From positions 1,689,001-1,753,000 of the forward strand of contig NC_092648.1 of assembly GCF_032118995.1 (NCBI RefSeq): DNA of 64,000 nucleotides. The letters are read 5' to 3'. The DNA is from Asterias amurensis (Eukaryota > Echinodermata > Asteroidea > Forcipulatida > Asteriidae). The notes beneath the pieces are model-generated. The model searched no databases. It saw only the letters and a list, made by a program, of their open reading frames with translations, and was not told the origin of the DNA. Below, one piece after another: positions 35,001 to 45,600 of this stretch. The stretch's first letter is position 1. Every line of letters begins with the position of its first letter. The position numbers and the translations under genes are program-made.

Positions 35001-38000
35001 AACCAACAAGTTATGATTCAGTAACCAGATACTTGTTCTATTTAATGTGAAATCAGCGGTTAGTGTAGGATTTGAACCCACAACCTTGTGATTGCAAGTC
35101 CTGCAGTCTAACCAATGGACCATGCTGACTCTAGTGTTATTATAAACACTTAACAGTCTGCTTAGCAGCTTTCTGCATATACATGTATATGAATTCCTCC
35201 TCTACTAAAACGGCATATAATGAGCTGGAGTGGTCTAGTGGATCGGTCTCAGAACCTATAGTGCCTTAGTCATCAGGGTGTGGTTTTGAATACAGGTCAT
35301 GACTCTTGTGTCCTTGACTGGCAAGACACGTAATGCTTCTTTTAACCTTAGGGTAAACTGGTATCGGTGAGGGTGGAGATGGGATCTTGTGATTGAACTT
35401 GGCAGAACAAGTTTATAGCACTCGATCTCCAGGGAGCTGATATGGTTTAAACTTTTCAGCTGTGTTGTCCAGGGTCGATTAAATGAGCCCAATCTTTGGA
35501 CTGCCTTTTACCATGACTGCTTAATTTAGCCCTCTTAATATGACATTTGTATTGGCTGAAACACAAACCACATGGCCGTTGCATAACCTTTGTGAAAACT
35601 CAAGTTATGACCAAGTTAAAGTTAGGGATCTCATCTGTGAACTTTTATTATATATGTCTTAACTGCAGTAAATGTCCCCAGATTTTTATTTGAAATTTTC
35701 TAATTTCTGTATGGCGTGAGCAAAGGGCTCTGCTCGGGTTAAGGAATGAAAGAAATGGCACAGCATATTTCATTCAAAGTTTTCACTGTCTTCTCACAGT
35801 TCTTCTCACTTTATATCAACCATGCAGGGTGGGACTTAGTTCGTCTTAAGACAAACTTTTTTTTTATAATTCCTTAAGTTCCAAACATTTCAGTGAAAGG
35901 TCTTTCTCGATAGCTGGCCCCAACTTTAACAGCATCCTATCAGTATCAGGAATTTTATTACTGTATTTATTCTCCTTTTTTTGATTGCAGCTTTCTATTT
36001 TTGTTTTTTTAGGACCACCTTTTTCCTCCAGTTTTACTGTAAAAAAATATATAAACAAATCCACGGTGGAAAATAGACATTCAAAGGATTTAAAACAACC
36101 AATAATATTAGGAAGCGTTAAACACTTCTTATTCACTACACCATAGTTATTCTTCTATTCTTGTTCAGTGTTTTGATCTCACTGTAAAAGCGCTTAAACA
36201 GCTACCTGAGCGGAATGTTTTCAACAGAAATGGTATTTTTACTTGTTTATAATGCACTTGTTCCTCATTTTAATGTAATTTTGATATTTGTACACTTCTG
36301 AACTTTTCGTAATTATAGAGTAAAAAATCAGGCCCCTACCTAAAGGTTTTTTGAAAAACTAAAAACACTTCTGCTGTTGAGAGCGGGCGTCAAAGGACAA
36401 TGCTGCTGACGTCATTTGTGGGAGTTTGCTTTGTTATACATCCACGCTGCAACAAAGCGGCTTTAGCTACTTATGACGTTTTGGGAGTGATAACGTAACA
36501 GGGCTTTTCGCAAATCTCGCAGAAAAGCTCTGGACAAGGGCATACAAAATGATTGTTTTTTTACACAATTGCAACCTATTTATAATCATATGACTCGATT
36601 TCCTTATTCATCTAAAACATTTTAAGTGGAATTCAGCAAAGTTCACGACTTGACATTTTCGTTCAAGCAAGTCTTTAATATCAAAATTATTTTAATTGTT
36701 ATTATTATGATGATTGTTATTATTATGATGATTATGACATTTTCGTTCGAGCAGGTCTTTAATATCAAAATTATCTTAAATTTAATTATTATTATGATGA
36801 TGATTAATTTCTTAGGTGGGCGCATCTTTCATTGTGGATGAGATCCAGACAGGCTGCCTGGCTACAGGGACCTTCTGGGCGCATGAGGCTTGGGACCTTC
36901 CTGAAGCACCAGACTTTGTCTGCTTCAGTAAGAAGATGTTGACTGGAGGGTACTACTTCAAGGAGGAATTCGCTCCTCATGGGGTAAGAAAGTGGGTCCA
37001 CCCCACCCTAGTTATTATTGAACCTAAAACGCCCAGCTTTTGTGCTTTGTGAGCTTTGATTATTTTGAGTAATTACCAATAGTGTCCAGTGTCTTTAAGT
37101 GCAATCCAAACTTTATGTAATTTGACGAAAGTGTCCACTTAAAAAGTTTTGATCTTGCATTTAAAGGTTGCAGGCAGAGTGTTTAATACATGGATGGGCG
37201 ACCCACCTAAGGTCATGATGCTAGAGGCAGTCATTAAGCAGATCAAGAAAGATAATCTTCAAGAAGTAGTCCGGGCATCAGGGGAGGCCTTACTATCTGG
37301 CCTGGAAGATCTACAGGTAATTCTTGAGTTGAAGCTAACCATAGCATTTACACACAAACCCTAACCCCAATCCCAAGTCATAACCCAAACCAAACTCTAA
37401 CCCCTATCCCTGATCTAATCCCAACTGTAATCTTAACCCTCTGATCATGCTGATCGGAAGCCCAAACCCAGCCCTAATCTACCCCCCCCCCCAGCCTTCG
37501 TATATTGACTCTTTTCCATCAGGAATTATAACTAAGTAAGCCTAGTTCATACTTCCTGTAAATGTTTTGTGCGAAGCCAGTCAGACAAATTTGGCCGGAA
37601 TGCTTTGCAAAAGTTCAGCAAAGCTAAACCCACCCGAATTGTTGGATGAAAATTTGTGACGTCATTCAACATTTGATTCGCATCCACAGGAAGTGAGGTC
37701 ACCTTGGTTGAGGGAGTTTGGGTTTTGAGTTTACATTTTTGATCATTTCGTAAACACATCCATCCTCTTCTGTTTGGTTTAATAAATAATAAATAATAAC
37801 AATTAATCCCTCTCCCCAGGCTAAATATCCGGACCTCATTTCCAGAACCCGTGGTGTTGGAACATTCTGTGCATTTGATTGTAAGGATCCAGATACAAGC
37901 ATGAAGCTTGCACTCAAAACCAGAGATTCAGGTAAACATATCAATCTTGTAATGTAAGCATTTATAGTAGGCATATTTTAACTGTAAAGCACTTAGGAAA

Positions 38001-39726
38001 ATAATGGGGAAACAAAAGTAGACAAAGAACCTAAAGGGTGTGGCATTCTTTTTTGAGATTGAAATTAATGCCTTTGCACTTTTATGCCTTTTTATATGTG
38101 ATGCTATTTTGAAGATGTATTTTGACCCCTTCAGCTTATGCTGCTTGGGTGGATTTCACAAAGAGTTAGGACTAGTCTTATCTCGAGTTAGGACGAGTTA
38201 CTAGTCCTAACTTAGGACTAGCTGTACGTTTTTGATATCTCTTAGGACTGGTCCTAAGTTAGGACCAGTCCCAACTCTTTGTGAAATCGTCCCTTGGTCA
38301 TTTTGTTGTGTTTGTACCAATAAATAAATTATAAATGTTTACAGATCTACACATGACAATGGTATACATTAAAGGTCGGGGTGGAAATAAGCATAGGTGG
38401 AAACGTTCCCTTATGAAAATTTTATTTTTGCATGATATGCTTGGGTGGATTTTTGCATTTATGTGATCCTGACTACTGTACTTTATAAATGTAAGTCAGA
38501 TTGACTACCGCCCTGACCAACAGTTTGCAATTTTCGTTTCAATTGTTCTTTTGTTATGCTGTGCTAAATTGTCTTTGAATCCTGAATTAGAATTATAGAA
38601 ATGAACTTTGTTGGTTAATGAAATGCAGATATAATTTGAGTTTAGGTTTGAATTGATAAACATTATTGCAAATACAAAAGTTGAGCGGTAAAAATATATG
38701 ACATATATGTAAGTTCCAAATGTCATTATTATACTTGGAATTAAAATGGTGCATATTTCTTTTGATCATTGATAAAACTACTCTTTATTTATTCTTTAGA
38801 CTGATTGCTTTGTTTTTCCATCATTTTTAATTATTTGCTTCTTCAATTTTCTGTGTATTTCCTTATAATTGTTATTGACATTGTGATTGAAGCCTTGTAA
38901 TTTTTATTGATGTTATTTGATGGCTTAGTCTGCATATTAACATTTGTGTGTGTACTTCCTTTAATTATTAATGCTGATTTATATGTATTTTTTGTGAAGC
39001 GTTTTGAGGCCTTGAATAAAACTTTATAAATGCTTCATTAATATTTTATGACATGCATCAATTCTAATTATAATATGCACTTCATGTTTTGTTTGTGAGC
39101 TCTTCTCAATATGATAATAGCATTAATTTATATATAATTTGAGGCATTGCATGGTGAGGTACATGTCAATGTACTTTGGTTTGCGGTAACACCATGTGTG
39201 TATCTACTTGCCAGTAATAACAAGTATTCATAATCTGTATAATTCCAAATAATTTCTAAAGTTGTTTGTTTATTTTATACTATTGTGAGGAAAGTGTGGA
39301 TTGCATACGTGTATTTTTACGAAACATTTCTATTTTTTCATGTTACAGTTCAGTGTAGAATTCTTGTCCGTTATTGGGAGTCAAAACGTACACACAGGAA
39401 TTGACTTCCAAAATGGCGGATATAGTAGATGCACGCTTTGCATTATGCATTAAGGTGCCTTATGCATCCTATAGTGGGTCAATATATGTTTATAATGAAC
39501 CTGTAGGAAGTTTTGTTGTTTTACCATAAAATGCAACTTCCCACATTTGGGCCTTAGCACCTTCATTAAGACTAACATAACTATTTTCCCCTGTTTTCAT
39601 GACCCAGGTGTTCAAATTGGTACATGTGGGACACAGACAGTGAGATTTCGGCCAGCTCTAATCTTCCAGCCAAAGCATGTTGACATTGTGCTTGACCATC
39701 TGGATACTGCTCTAGCCGAGTTATAA
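23061..39726 (+). CDS. ABAT: 4-aminobutyrate aminotransferase, mitochondrial (GABA transaminase)
   Basis: Fifteen exons: 23061-23148, 23945-24066, 24566-24598, 25365-25482, 27341-27390, 28100-28180, 30105-30197, 31037-31096, 32733-32796, 33281-33429, 34476-34613, 36816-36983, 37167-37316, 37820-37931 and 39608-39726. They total 1545 bases, 514 residues plus stop, in one unbroken frame. The enzyme is PLP-dependent and turns GABA plus 2-oxoglutarate into succinic semialdehyde and glutamate in the mitochondrial matrix. The N-terminus ([20 protein letters not shown], then Arg-rich) looks like a mitochondrial targeting peptide. Family landmarks are [57 protein letters not shown] and FIVDEIQTG. The PLP lysine is K372 in FSKKMLTGG. 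The CxxC at 178-181 (CGAC) matches the pair that holds the 2Fe-2S cluster of mammalian GABA transaminase. The length is close to human (500 residues). Confidence 0.97.
26400..26660 (+). mobile_element. Decayed LINE fragment, C-terminal reverse transcriptase region
   Basis: A weak reading frame gives [11 protein letters not shown] then [12 protein letters not shown], similar to the ...YLSDLL..R.LRSS ending of CR1/L2-type proteins, after a HWHPVN stretch with stops. The 3' end shares GAAGTGGCCTTCAGGCCTTG with the SINE tail at 18246-18530. In ABAT intron 4. Confidence 0.5.
29434..29718. repeat. Near-perfect palindrome (family D hairpin)
   Basis: GGTTTGCGGTAACACCGTGT on the left arm mirrors the ATGGTGTTACCGCAAACC block on the right, and the arms stay paired through GTAGAGTTTGTTCTTAGAGA and GAGAAGTCTCCC to a short loop at about 29575. 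About 285 bases. One-armed pieces recur at 39135-39220 and as a tandem array at 39815-40245. Confidence 0.85.
30290..30530. repeat. MITE family E, first copy
   Basis: AAGGCTCTGCTTACCATAAG through TTTCACGGGTAAGCGGC and CACGTTACTAGGCATTCTAC to GAGCAGAGCC. The second copy is at 43675-43895 and shares all blocks in the same order. TIR-like GGCTCTGCT / AGCAGAGCC ends. In ABAT intron 7. Confidence 0.75.
31077..32215 (+). repeat. Tandem array of about ten 110-120 base units starting inside ABAT exon 8
   Basis: Each unit carries versions of CTTGTCTTCTAAACAAG, then GTGTGATAACCTCACCCAAA, an AATGTTTGTGCTGAG block and a TTGAATTTCTTGATTTGTAA block. Unit starts lie near 31077, 31190, 31300, 31416, 31525, 31645, 31757, 31864, 31951, 32070 and 32183. 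The first unit overlaps the last 20 bases of exon 8 (coding DTCLLNK) and its GTGCGT donor, so later units hold decayed copies of an exon end and splice site. Confidence 0.85.
33825..33935 (-). mobile_element. tRNA-derived SINE (family 1) head
   Basis: On the minus strand a GTGTCGTGGCCGAGGGGATA head leads into a CAGAGTGTTGGTTCCAGTCC box. Only the tRNA-like part and the first body bases remain. In ABAT intron 10, next to the family C copy at 33985-34380. Confidence 0.6.
33985..34380. repeat. Palindromic MITE family C, full copy
   Basis: Begins AAAGACACTGGACACTATTA and ends AAAAGTGTCCACTGCCTTTA. The central CGAGACCTCAAATTC / GAGGTCTCGAAATCAAATTT blocks pair. In ABAT intron 10. Confidence 0.85.
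35050..35125 (-). mobile_element. tRNA-like SINE head (family 3)
   Basis: On the minus strand GGTCCATTGGTTAGACTGCA then GTTGTGGGTTCAAATCCTAC keeps A- and B-box spacing. The sequence after it (34800-35050) may be the body. I do not call a functional tRNA because no anticodon stem pairing or intact acceptor stem is visible. Confidence 0.5.
35220..35480 (+). mobile_element. tRNA-derived SINE (family 1), diverged
   Basis: TGGAGTGGTCTAGTGGATCG is a decayed head, then CATCAGGGTGTGGTTTTGAA. Body blocks GACACGTAATGCTTCTTTTA and CAGGGAGCTGATATGGTTTA match the full SINE. In ABAT intron 11. Confidence 0.55.
36647..36800. repeat. Two-unit direct repeat next to ABAT exon 12
   Basis: GACATTTTCGTTCAAGCAAG, TCTTTAATATCAAAATTAT and an ATTATTATGATGATT tail occur twice, about 85 bases apart. 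The second copy ends 16 bases before the exon 12 acceptor, so it supplies the branch-site region. Confidence 0.7.
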
Positions 39727-39814
39727 ACGATAAACGCAACCAATCTTTTTCCAGTTCAGCTCCAAATGTTCACAACATGCTGGACAGCTCTTCTCAATAT
39801 GATAATAGGATAAA

Positions 39815-40245
39815 TTTATATATAATTTGAGGCATTGCATGGTGAGGTACATGTATCAATGTATTTTGGTTTGCGGTAACACCATGTGTGTATCTACTTG
39901 CCAGGTAGAGTTTGTTCTTTAGAGAACTGTCTTTCTATATTCTACTGTCTTTCTTATATCCAAATATATTTTGAGGCATTGCATGATGAGATACATCTAT
40001 ATATTTTGGTTTGCGGTAACACCATGTGTGTATCTACTTGCCAAGTAGAGTTTGTTCTTTAGAGAACTGTCTTTCTATATTCTACTGTCTTTCTTATATC
40101 CAAATATATTTTGAGGCATTGCATGATGAGATACATCTATATATTTTGGTTTGCGGTAACACCATGTGTGTATCTACTTGCCAAGTAGAGTTTGTTCTTT
40201 AGAGAACTGTCTTTCTATATTCTACTGCCACAGAGTAGATTTATC
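39815..40245. repeat. Tandem array of family D arms in the ABAT 3' region
   Basis: Three units of about 125-145 bases, each with TTGAGGCATTGCAT, GGTTTGCGGTAACACCATGT, CTACTTGCCA and TTAGAGAACTGTCTTTCTAT. The second and third are almost identical. It begins 90 bases after the ABAT stop codon and may be part of the 3' UTR. A further arm lies at 39135-39220 in the last intron. Confidence 0.8.
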
Positions 40246-40562
40246 GGATTGTTCGGGATAAATTTAATGATCAGCCAAACCGGATGACTAGCCCTTGATC
40301 AAGGCACGCCTGCCAGCCAGAATGGTTTAGCCACATGCTTTGCCTCATGTTGCTTCATGCATCCAAACTCCAGCACACCCACAAGCTCACAGGCGTGGAT
40401 CCACACACTGAATGCACTGTACACATAACATACAATGTACAATGTAGGTGCATTACAATACTGTATTACTCAACAGTATGACCAATACGTACAGTCCATA
40501 ACATAGTGTGGTACAAGGTTGCAAAGACAAACTTGTATCCATCCTAGTTACTGATCTGCCGG

Positions 40563-41040
40563 GCGCCTAGCGACAACAGCCTTGAACCCAGGCTAGCCTG
40601 GCTATGAAATCCTGGTTATGAGGTCTCAATTTAAGAAAATTGTCTTAGCTCGTCTTAGCCTAGCGACAACAGCCTTGAACCCAGGCTAGCCTAGGACTGG
40701 GTATGAAATCCTGGTTATGAGGTCTCAATTTAAGAAAATTGTCTTAGCTCGTAATTCATGTAGCTTCCTGTAAGAAGCTACTAGTGTCACCCCATTTAAC
40801 ATTCTAGACCCATCCCATATGTAAGACTGTTTATATGTGTAGTACAATCCTTTTACCATGGTGCATCTTTTTGTCAGCACCAGTACTACAATTAAATTGT
40901 GGTTAAAAGACTTTTAGACCTTTTGCCGGGGTGCAACTTTTTGTTGGCACCCTACTACACTTTACAATTAAATCACGGTTGATAGACTTTAAGACCTTTT
41001 GCCGAGGTGCAACTTTTTGTTGGCACCCTGACTGTAATCA
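40563..41040. repeat. Two small direct-repeat clusters between ABAT and TRMT61B
   Basis: 40563-40752 holds two copies of a unit of about 100 bases (GCGACAACAGCCTTGAACCC to AAGAAAATTGTCTTAGCTCG). 40855-41035 holds about three copies of a 75-90-base unit with ACCTTTTGCCG, GGTGCAACTTTTTGTTGGCA and a CAATTAAATCACGGTTGA block. No coding region is supported. Confidence 0.7.
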
Positions 41041-41694
41041 AAGCACATTGATTCCATTCACAGACAATAAGAGAGCCAGACTATTTCCCCATCAAGCCTC
41101 ATTATATATGCATATATTCTATTTCATAAGCTGCCAACAAATATTAAACGAGTTTAGCATTTCTGCAAAATAGAAGAAGGTTTGGGATCACGGGTTGTAA
41201 TTATTCCTATAGTAATGTTTCAAGTCTATGGCTCATTCTCAAATCAAAGTTTGGAATTCAATTTGAATTTTAAATTATAAAAAAACCTATCATAGCATTA
41301 TGTCACACAGAATTGACAAGAGTGAAGTTTGTTCACATGCTGCAGTATTACATTATAAACCACAAGGCTGATTAAATGATTCTACCTCAAGTTTTGACAA
41401 TTATGTATACACACATTTTGTTTATTCTTTACATAGATTTGTATTTGGTTTACCATTAAATTTAAATTGTTTAAACTTCTTGTCATGTGAGTAGCTCACA
41501 GACAAATTATAGAAATGCATTTGCTTTTGGCTGCCATAATAACCATTTGTAAATACATGTACGTTTTGGAAGGAAATTTTTTTTATCAACAACTTAATTT
41601 AAAATAAAGTTTTAAATACAATGTAGACACAGTTTATGCATTTAAAATAAATTATAAACCGTATGGTGTAAGAAACAGTATTAAAATGAGAAAA

Positions 41695-41815
41695 TTTTAT
41701 TAGTTTACTTGATGGTTCAGTGGTCAGAAATCTGCATGTGGGGGATGAGGGTTCGAGTCCACCCAAGTAGTATGGCTGTGGAATTTTTTTTCCCCACAGG
41801 ATTTGTTGAGAGCAC
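41695..41815 (+). mobile_element. tRNA-derived SINE fragment (family 2)
   Basis: GATGGTTCAGTGGTCAGAAA and GAGGGTTCGAGTCCACCC are A- and B-box-like, followed by TATGGCTGTGG and a T-run then CACAGG, as in the other family 2 copies. Confidence 0.55.
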
Positions 41816-41839
41816 AAGCTGTTATGCATTCAAAATCAT

Positions 41840-42585
41840 GTGACGATATTGAAAGCAGGAGGGTTGACTGTGAACTGTAAATGCATTCACTCCATGTTAT
41901 CATATTGCAGGCTGGCATAGTTTATGTATCATTAATAACTACAGCATATAATATTGAATGGTCTGACAGTAGGAGGGTTAATTGTGTACTGGTTAGATGC
42001 CTTCATCACATATCATATTCTAGACTGGCATAGTTTATCTATCATTCAAAACCACAGTGGATGATATTGAATGGTCTGACAGTAGGAGGATTAACTGTGT
42101 ACTGTGTAGATGCATTCATCGTCGTGTTGCAGGCTGGCATAGTTCAAAACCACAATGGGTAGGAGGGTTGACTTTGTATTAAGTGGAAGCATTCACCAAA
42201 CTATATCATACATTTTCATGCTATCACAGTTTATGTATCAAACAAAACCGCAATGTATGCATTAAATGGTCAGGGAGTAGGAGGGTTGACCATGAAGGAT
42301 CATATTGCAGGCTGGCATAGTTGATCTATCATTCAGAACCAGAGTGATATTGAACAGAGTAGGAGGGTTAACTGTGAACTGTGTAAATGCATTCCCCACC
42401 ATGTTGCAGGCTGGCATAGTTGATCTATCATTCAGAACCAGAGTGAATGATATTGAACAGTTAATTAGTAGGAGGGTTAATTGTGAACTGTGTAAATGCA
42501 TTCCCCACCATGTTGCAGGCTGGCATAGTTGATCTATCATTCAGAACCAGTTGTTGAATTCCAGAGAGTAGGAGGGTTAATACCT
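41840..42585. repeat. Satellite-like array downstream of TRMT61B
   Basis: About seven units of 87-110 bases with TTGCAGGCTGGCATAGTT, ATCTATCATTCAGAACCA, ATGATATTGAA and GTAGGAGGGTTAACTGTG. Related units sit inside TRMT61B introns at 45480-45760 and 47165-47200. The array starts 38 bases past the TRMT61B stop and is probably in its 3' UTR. Confidence 0.85.
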
Positions 42586-42622
42586 GTGTTGAGGTTCTTG
42601 GTCAGTATTCTGCATCTCAATA

Positions 42623-45600
42623 TCACATTTTATACGTTGAAGTACTGCTCTCAATCTTCCTGAGTGAAACTAAGAAGGCAGTGTGTCCGAATTGGTTGTT
42701 GTGAGGCCGTGCAATATACTTTGGTACATCATCTTCGATATATTGGGTTTTCTGTCTCAGTGGATTGTAACCCTCATCTTCTCCATCTTAAATTCAAACA
42801 AACAAAAATCATATTTCAATTACACAGGTTTGAAGTTCACATGATCACTGTTATTATGACATTGGACAAGTTTGTTTTTCAAATTATATTAACACTGGTT
42901 CTTACATAGGGCAGGCCTGTAATTACTTTGATCCAAGGCGGGACACCTGTGTCCTTAGCAAGACACTTAAAACCATGATGCTTCATCCTTCGGATGGGAT
43001 GTAAAGCAGTTAGTCCTGTGTACACACACTTAAAAGAACCCAGCCATCGATTTCACAAAGAGTTAGGACTCGTCTTATCTCGAGTTAGGACGAGTAACCC
43101 GTCCTAACTTGGGACGGGTTCAATGCGTCCCAACTCCTTTGGACACGGAACTGAACTCGTCCTAAAGTCCTAAGATTAATCCTAAGTTAGGAAGAGTTTT
43201 GTATAATTTACGGCAGTACACTTATCGAAAAATAAGAAGGGTTTGCCCTGGTGTTCATGGTTTAAATGGCAGCATATTGTGCCACAGCACCTTTTAAACC
43301 ATAACAAGGTGCTATGTAAAAGGAGTAGGTCTCGTAATTCAAACGTAGTCCCACATATCTTGCAGGAAAATAATGATATTAAAGCGCCTTGAGCGTTACC
43401 CGGTGATGGATAAACGCACTTTATAACAAGCTACTATTTTCATTATATGCATGTCCCTTACCGCTTTGATCTGATGAGTTTGGGTCAACGGTGAGTCTTG
43501 GGTCACTAAGAGAAGTGCCGCTGTGTCGTCTTGCTTGATTCACAACCCACGCCTTATGGGTTACATCTAGTACCCTCTCCATGGTCAGAGGATACTCATT
43601 CACTCTTAGAAACTCCGCTATATCAATGATCTGACGGAAACAAAGAAAGTTACTTTAAAATTATCCTAAACATCTGGGCCCAATTTCATGGCTCTGCTTA
43701 CCGTCAGCACAGGATCAAAGCTTACGGAAGAAGGAAACTGTGTGCTTTTGGAAAGCGTATATTTCACTGGTAAGCGGCAAATTTTTGCTTATGCGCCTGC
43801 GTACTTCACGTTACTAGGCATTCTGCGCTTACAAGTCTATCACAGAATTAGCCATAAGCAGGAATCGTGATTGTAAGCGCCAAATTCGGCAGCCTTCGTA
43901 TTAAAACTCATCAATTTTGTTTCTGTAATACCCTTCAAAATTAAAGCTTATAACTCTCTCTTAAAATAGCTATTTAAAATTTAAATTTAAAAAAAAAGTT
44001 TGACCTAGCATGTTTCATGCGTGAGAAGTTGTTAAATACCTGTGTAATATTAGCCACATATATGACGGCAGATTTGCCTGGTTTAAGTCTCTCTGCTAGG
44101 GTTGGTATAGCAGCATATGGCCTCTCCATGTCTATTACAGCTCCATCTACTAACAAGGAGGGGCCAAGATCCTTGCAACGACTCTCCAACTTGCCTTTTG
44201 GAATAAAAAAAAAAAAAAAACAGGTTAAAGTTTAGAATTAATTGTTTTTAATTCTGGTTGTGAAGCCAATTATTCTCAGATGAGGGAATGTAATCGTTAT
44301 ATATAAGCCAAGAACCCCATGGAGAAAAGAAAATGAGAGAAGTTATGTTTTAGATTTGGGAGGAAAACCCCAGAAAATTATTCCAGGGAAAACTCAGGCA
44401 ATCCATATAGTGCCCCCGGCATGATTTGAACCGGGGTCCTAGAGGTGGTACTAGAGGTCCTACTCTTGCTTTTGTGTCAGATTTCACAAAGAGTGGAGAC
44501 TGGTCTTGTCTCGCATTAGCACAAGTTACTTGTCCTAACTTAGGACTATTTCTAAGTTTTTAGTAACTCTTAGGACTCTTTATTTTGTACAAGGCATCCC
44601 TGCCTACAAGCTTTTGCTTTAATGTTTATATGTGTCTACGTTTGTTTGGAAATAAACGTTGATTGAGTGATTGATTGATTGACTAGTCCAATAGTTAGGA
44701 CTATCTTTGTGAAACTGACAACAGAACACTTTGGTGTGTCGTGTTCCGGGCGGTCCACTGCATCAGACTCAAGTTCTATTGGTTGAATCATTAGAGTGTG
44801 GGTTTAAATCCGGGTCATGACACTTGTGTCCTTGAGCAAGGCACCAGGCACCATAATCACTTCCCTTAACCCATATGTATAAATGGGAACCTGAGAAGGA
44901 TAGAATAGTTTTGTGATAGCTGGGTTAACCTGTTGGCGCTTATTTTAAGCAGCTTAGGATCGTTAGGGTTGCTTGCTCCCCTTGTACAATGAACAGGGAC
45001 AATAATGTTCCATATAGCAATTGTGTTTTACATTTCCAAATTGTACCCTAAACTGACTTCTTACCCAAGTGAAAGGAGACATTTTGCGGCCAATGATGCT
45101 CAGGATGACAGACATTCCAAGATGACCTCCACTGGTTTATATTCTTCATAGCTCTCTTCTGGTGCACTTCCCTTGCTTCAAACGAATGAACACGACCTCG
45201 TTCACCAACTGTATAAGACAATAACAAGTCCAATTATTTCATGTCCTATTACTGGTTGTGTAGCAAAGGATTTAATAGTTGTTAGAGGATTCTCAGAAAA
45301 ATGAACTTAACAACTATCCCTATGGAGAGAAGAAAAAGAAGGAAGACTCCGTTTTGAATGTGGGAGGAACAGTGTTGGACTCAGGACTAACAGTTTAGGT
45401 GTCCTATAAACAATATAACAGTCATTCTATTTACTTGACCGTACAAATTGGATTGGATGTTCAATTACCTCTGACATTTAACCACAATGAGCAATACTGT
45501 AAAGTAGATGAAATTGAATGGTCAGACAGTTGAAGTGTTGACTGTGCTGTGCAACATGATATCATTGCAGGCTGTAACAGTTTATGTATCTTTCAAAACC

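Noticed and set aside
40240-40330. Candidate last TRMT61B exon on the minus strand (GWQACLDQG)
   Set aside because: Similarity was superficial. The true last exon at 42623-42786 has the family's GHTAFLV motif and correct phase and splice acceptor.
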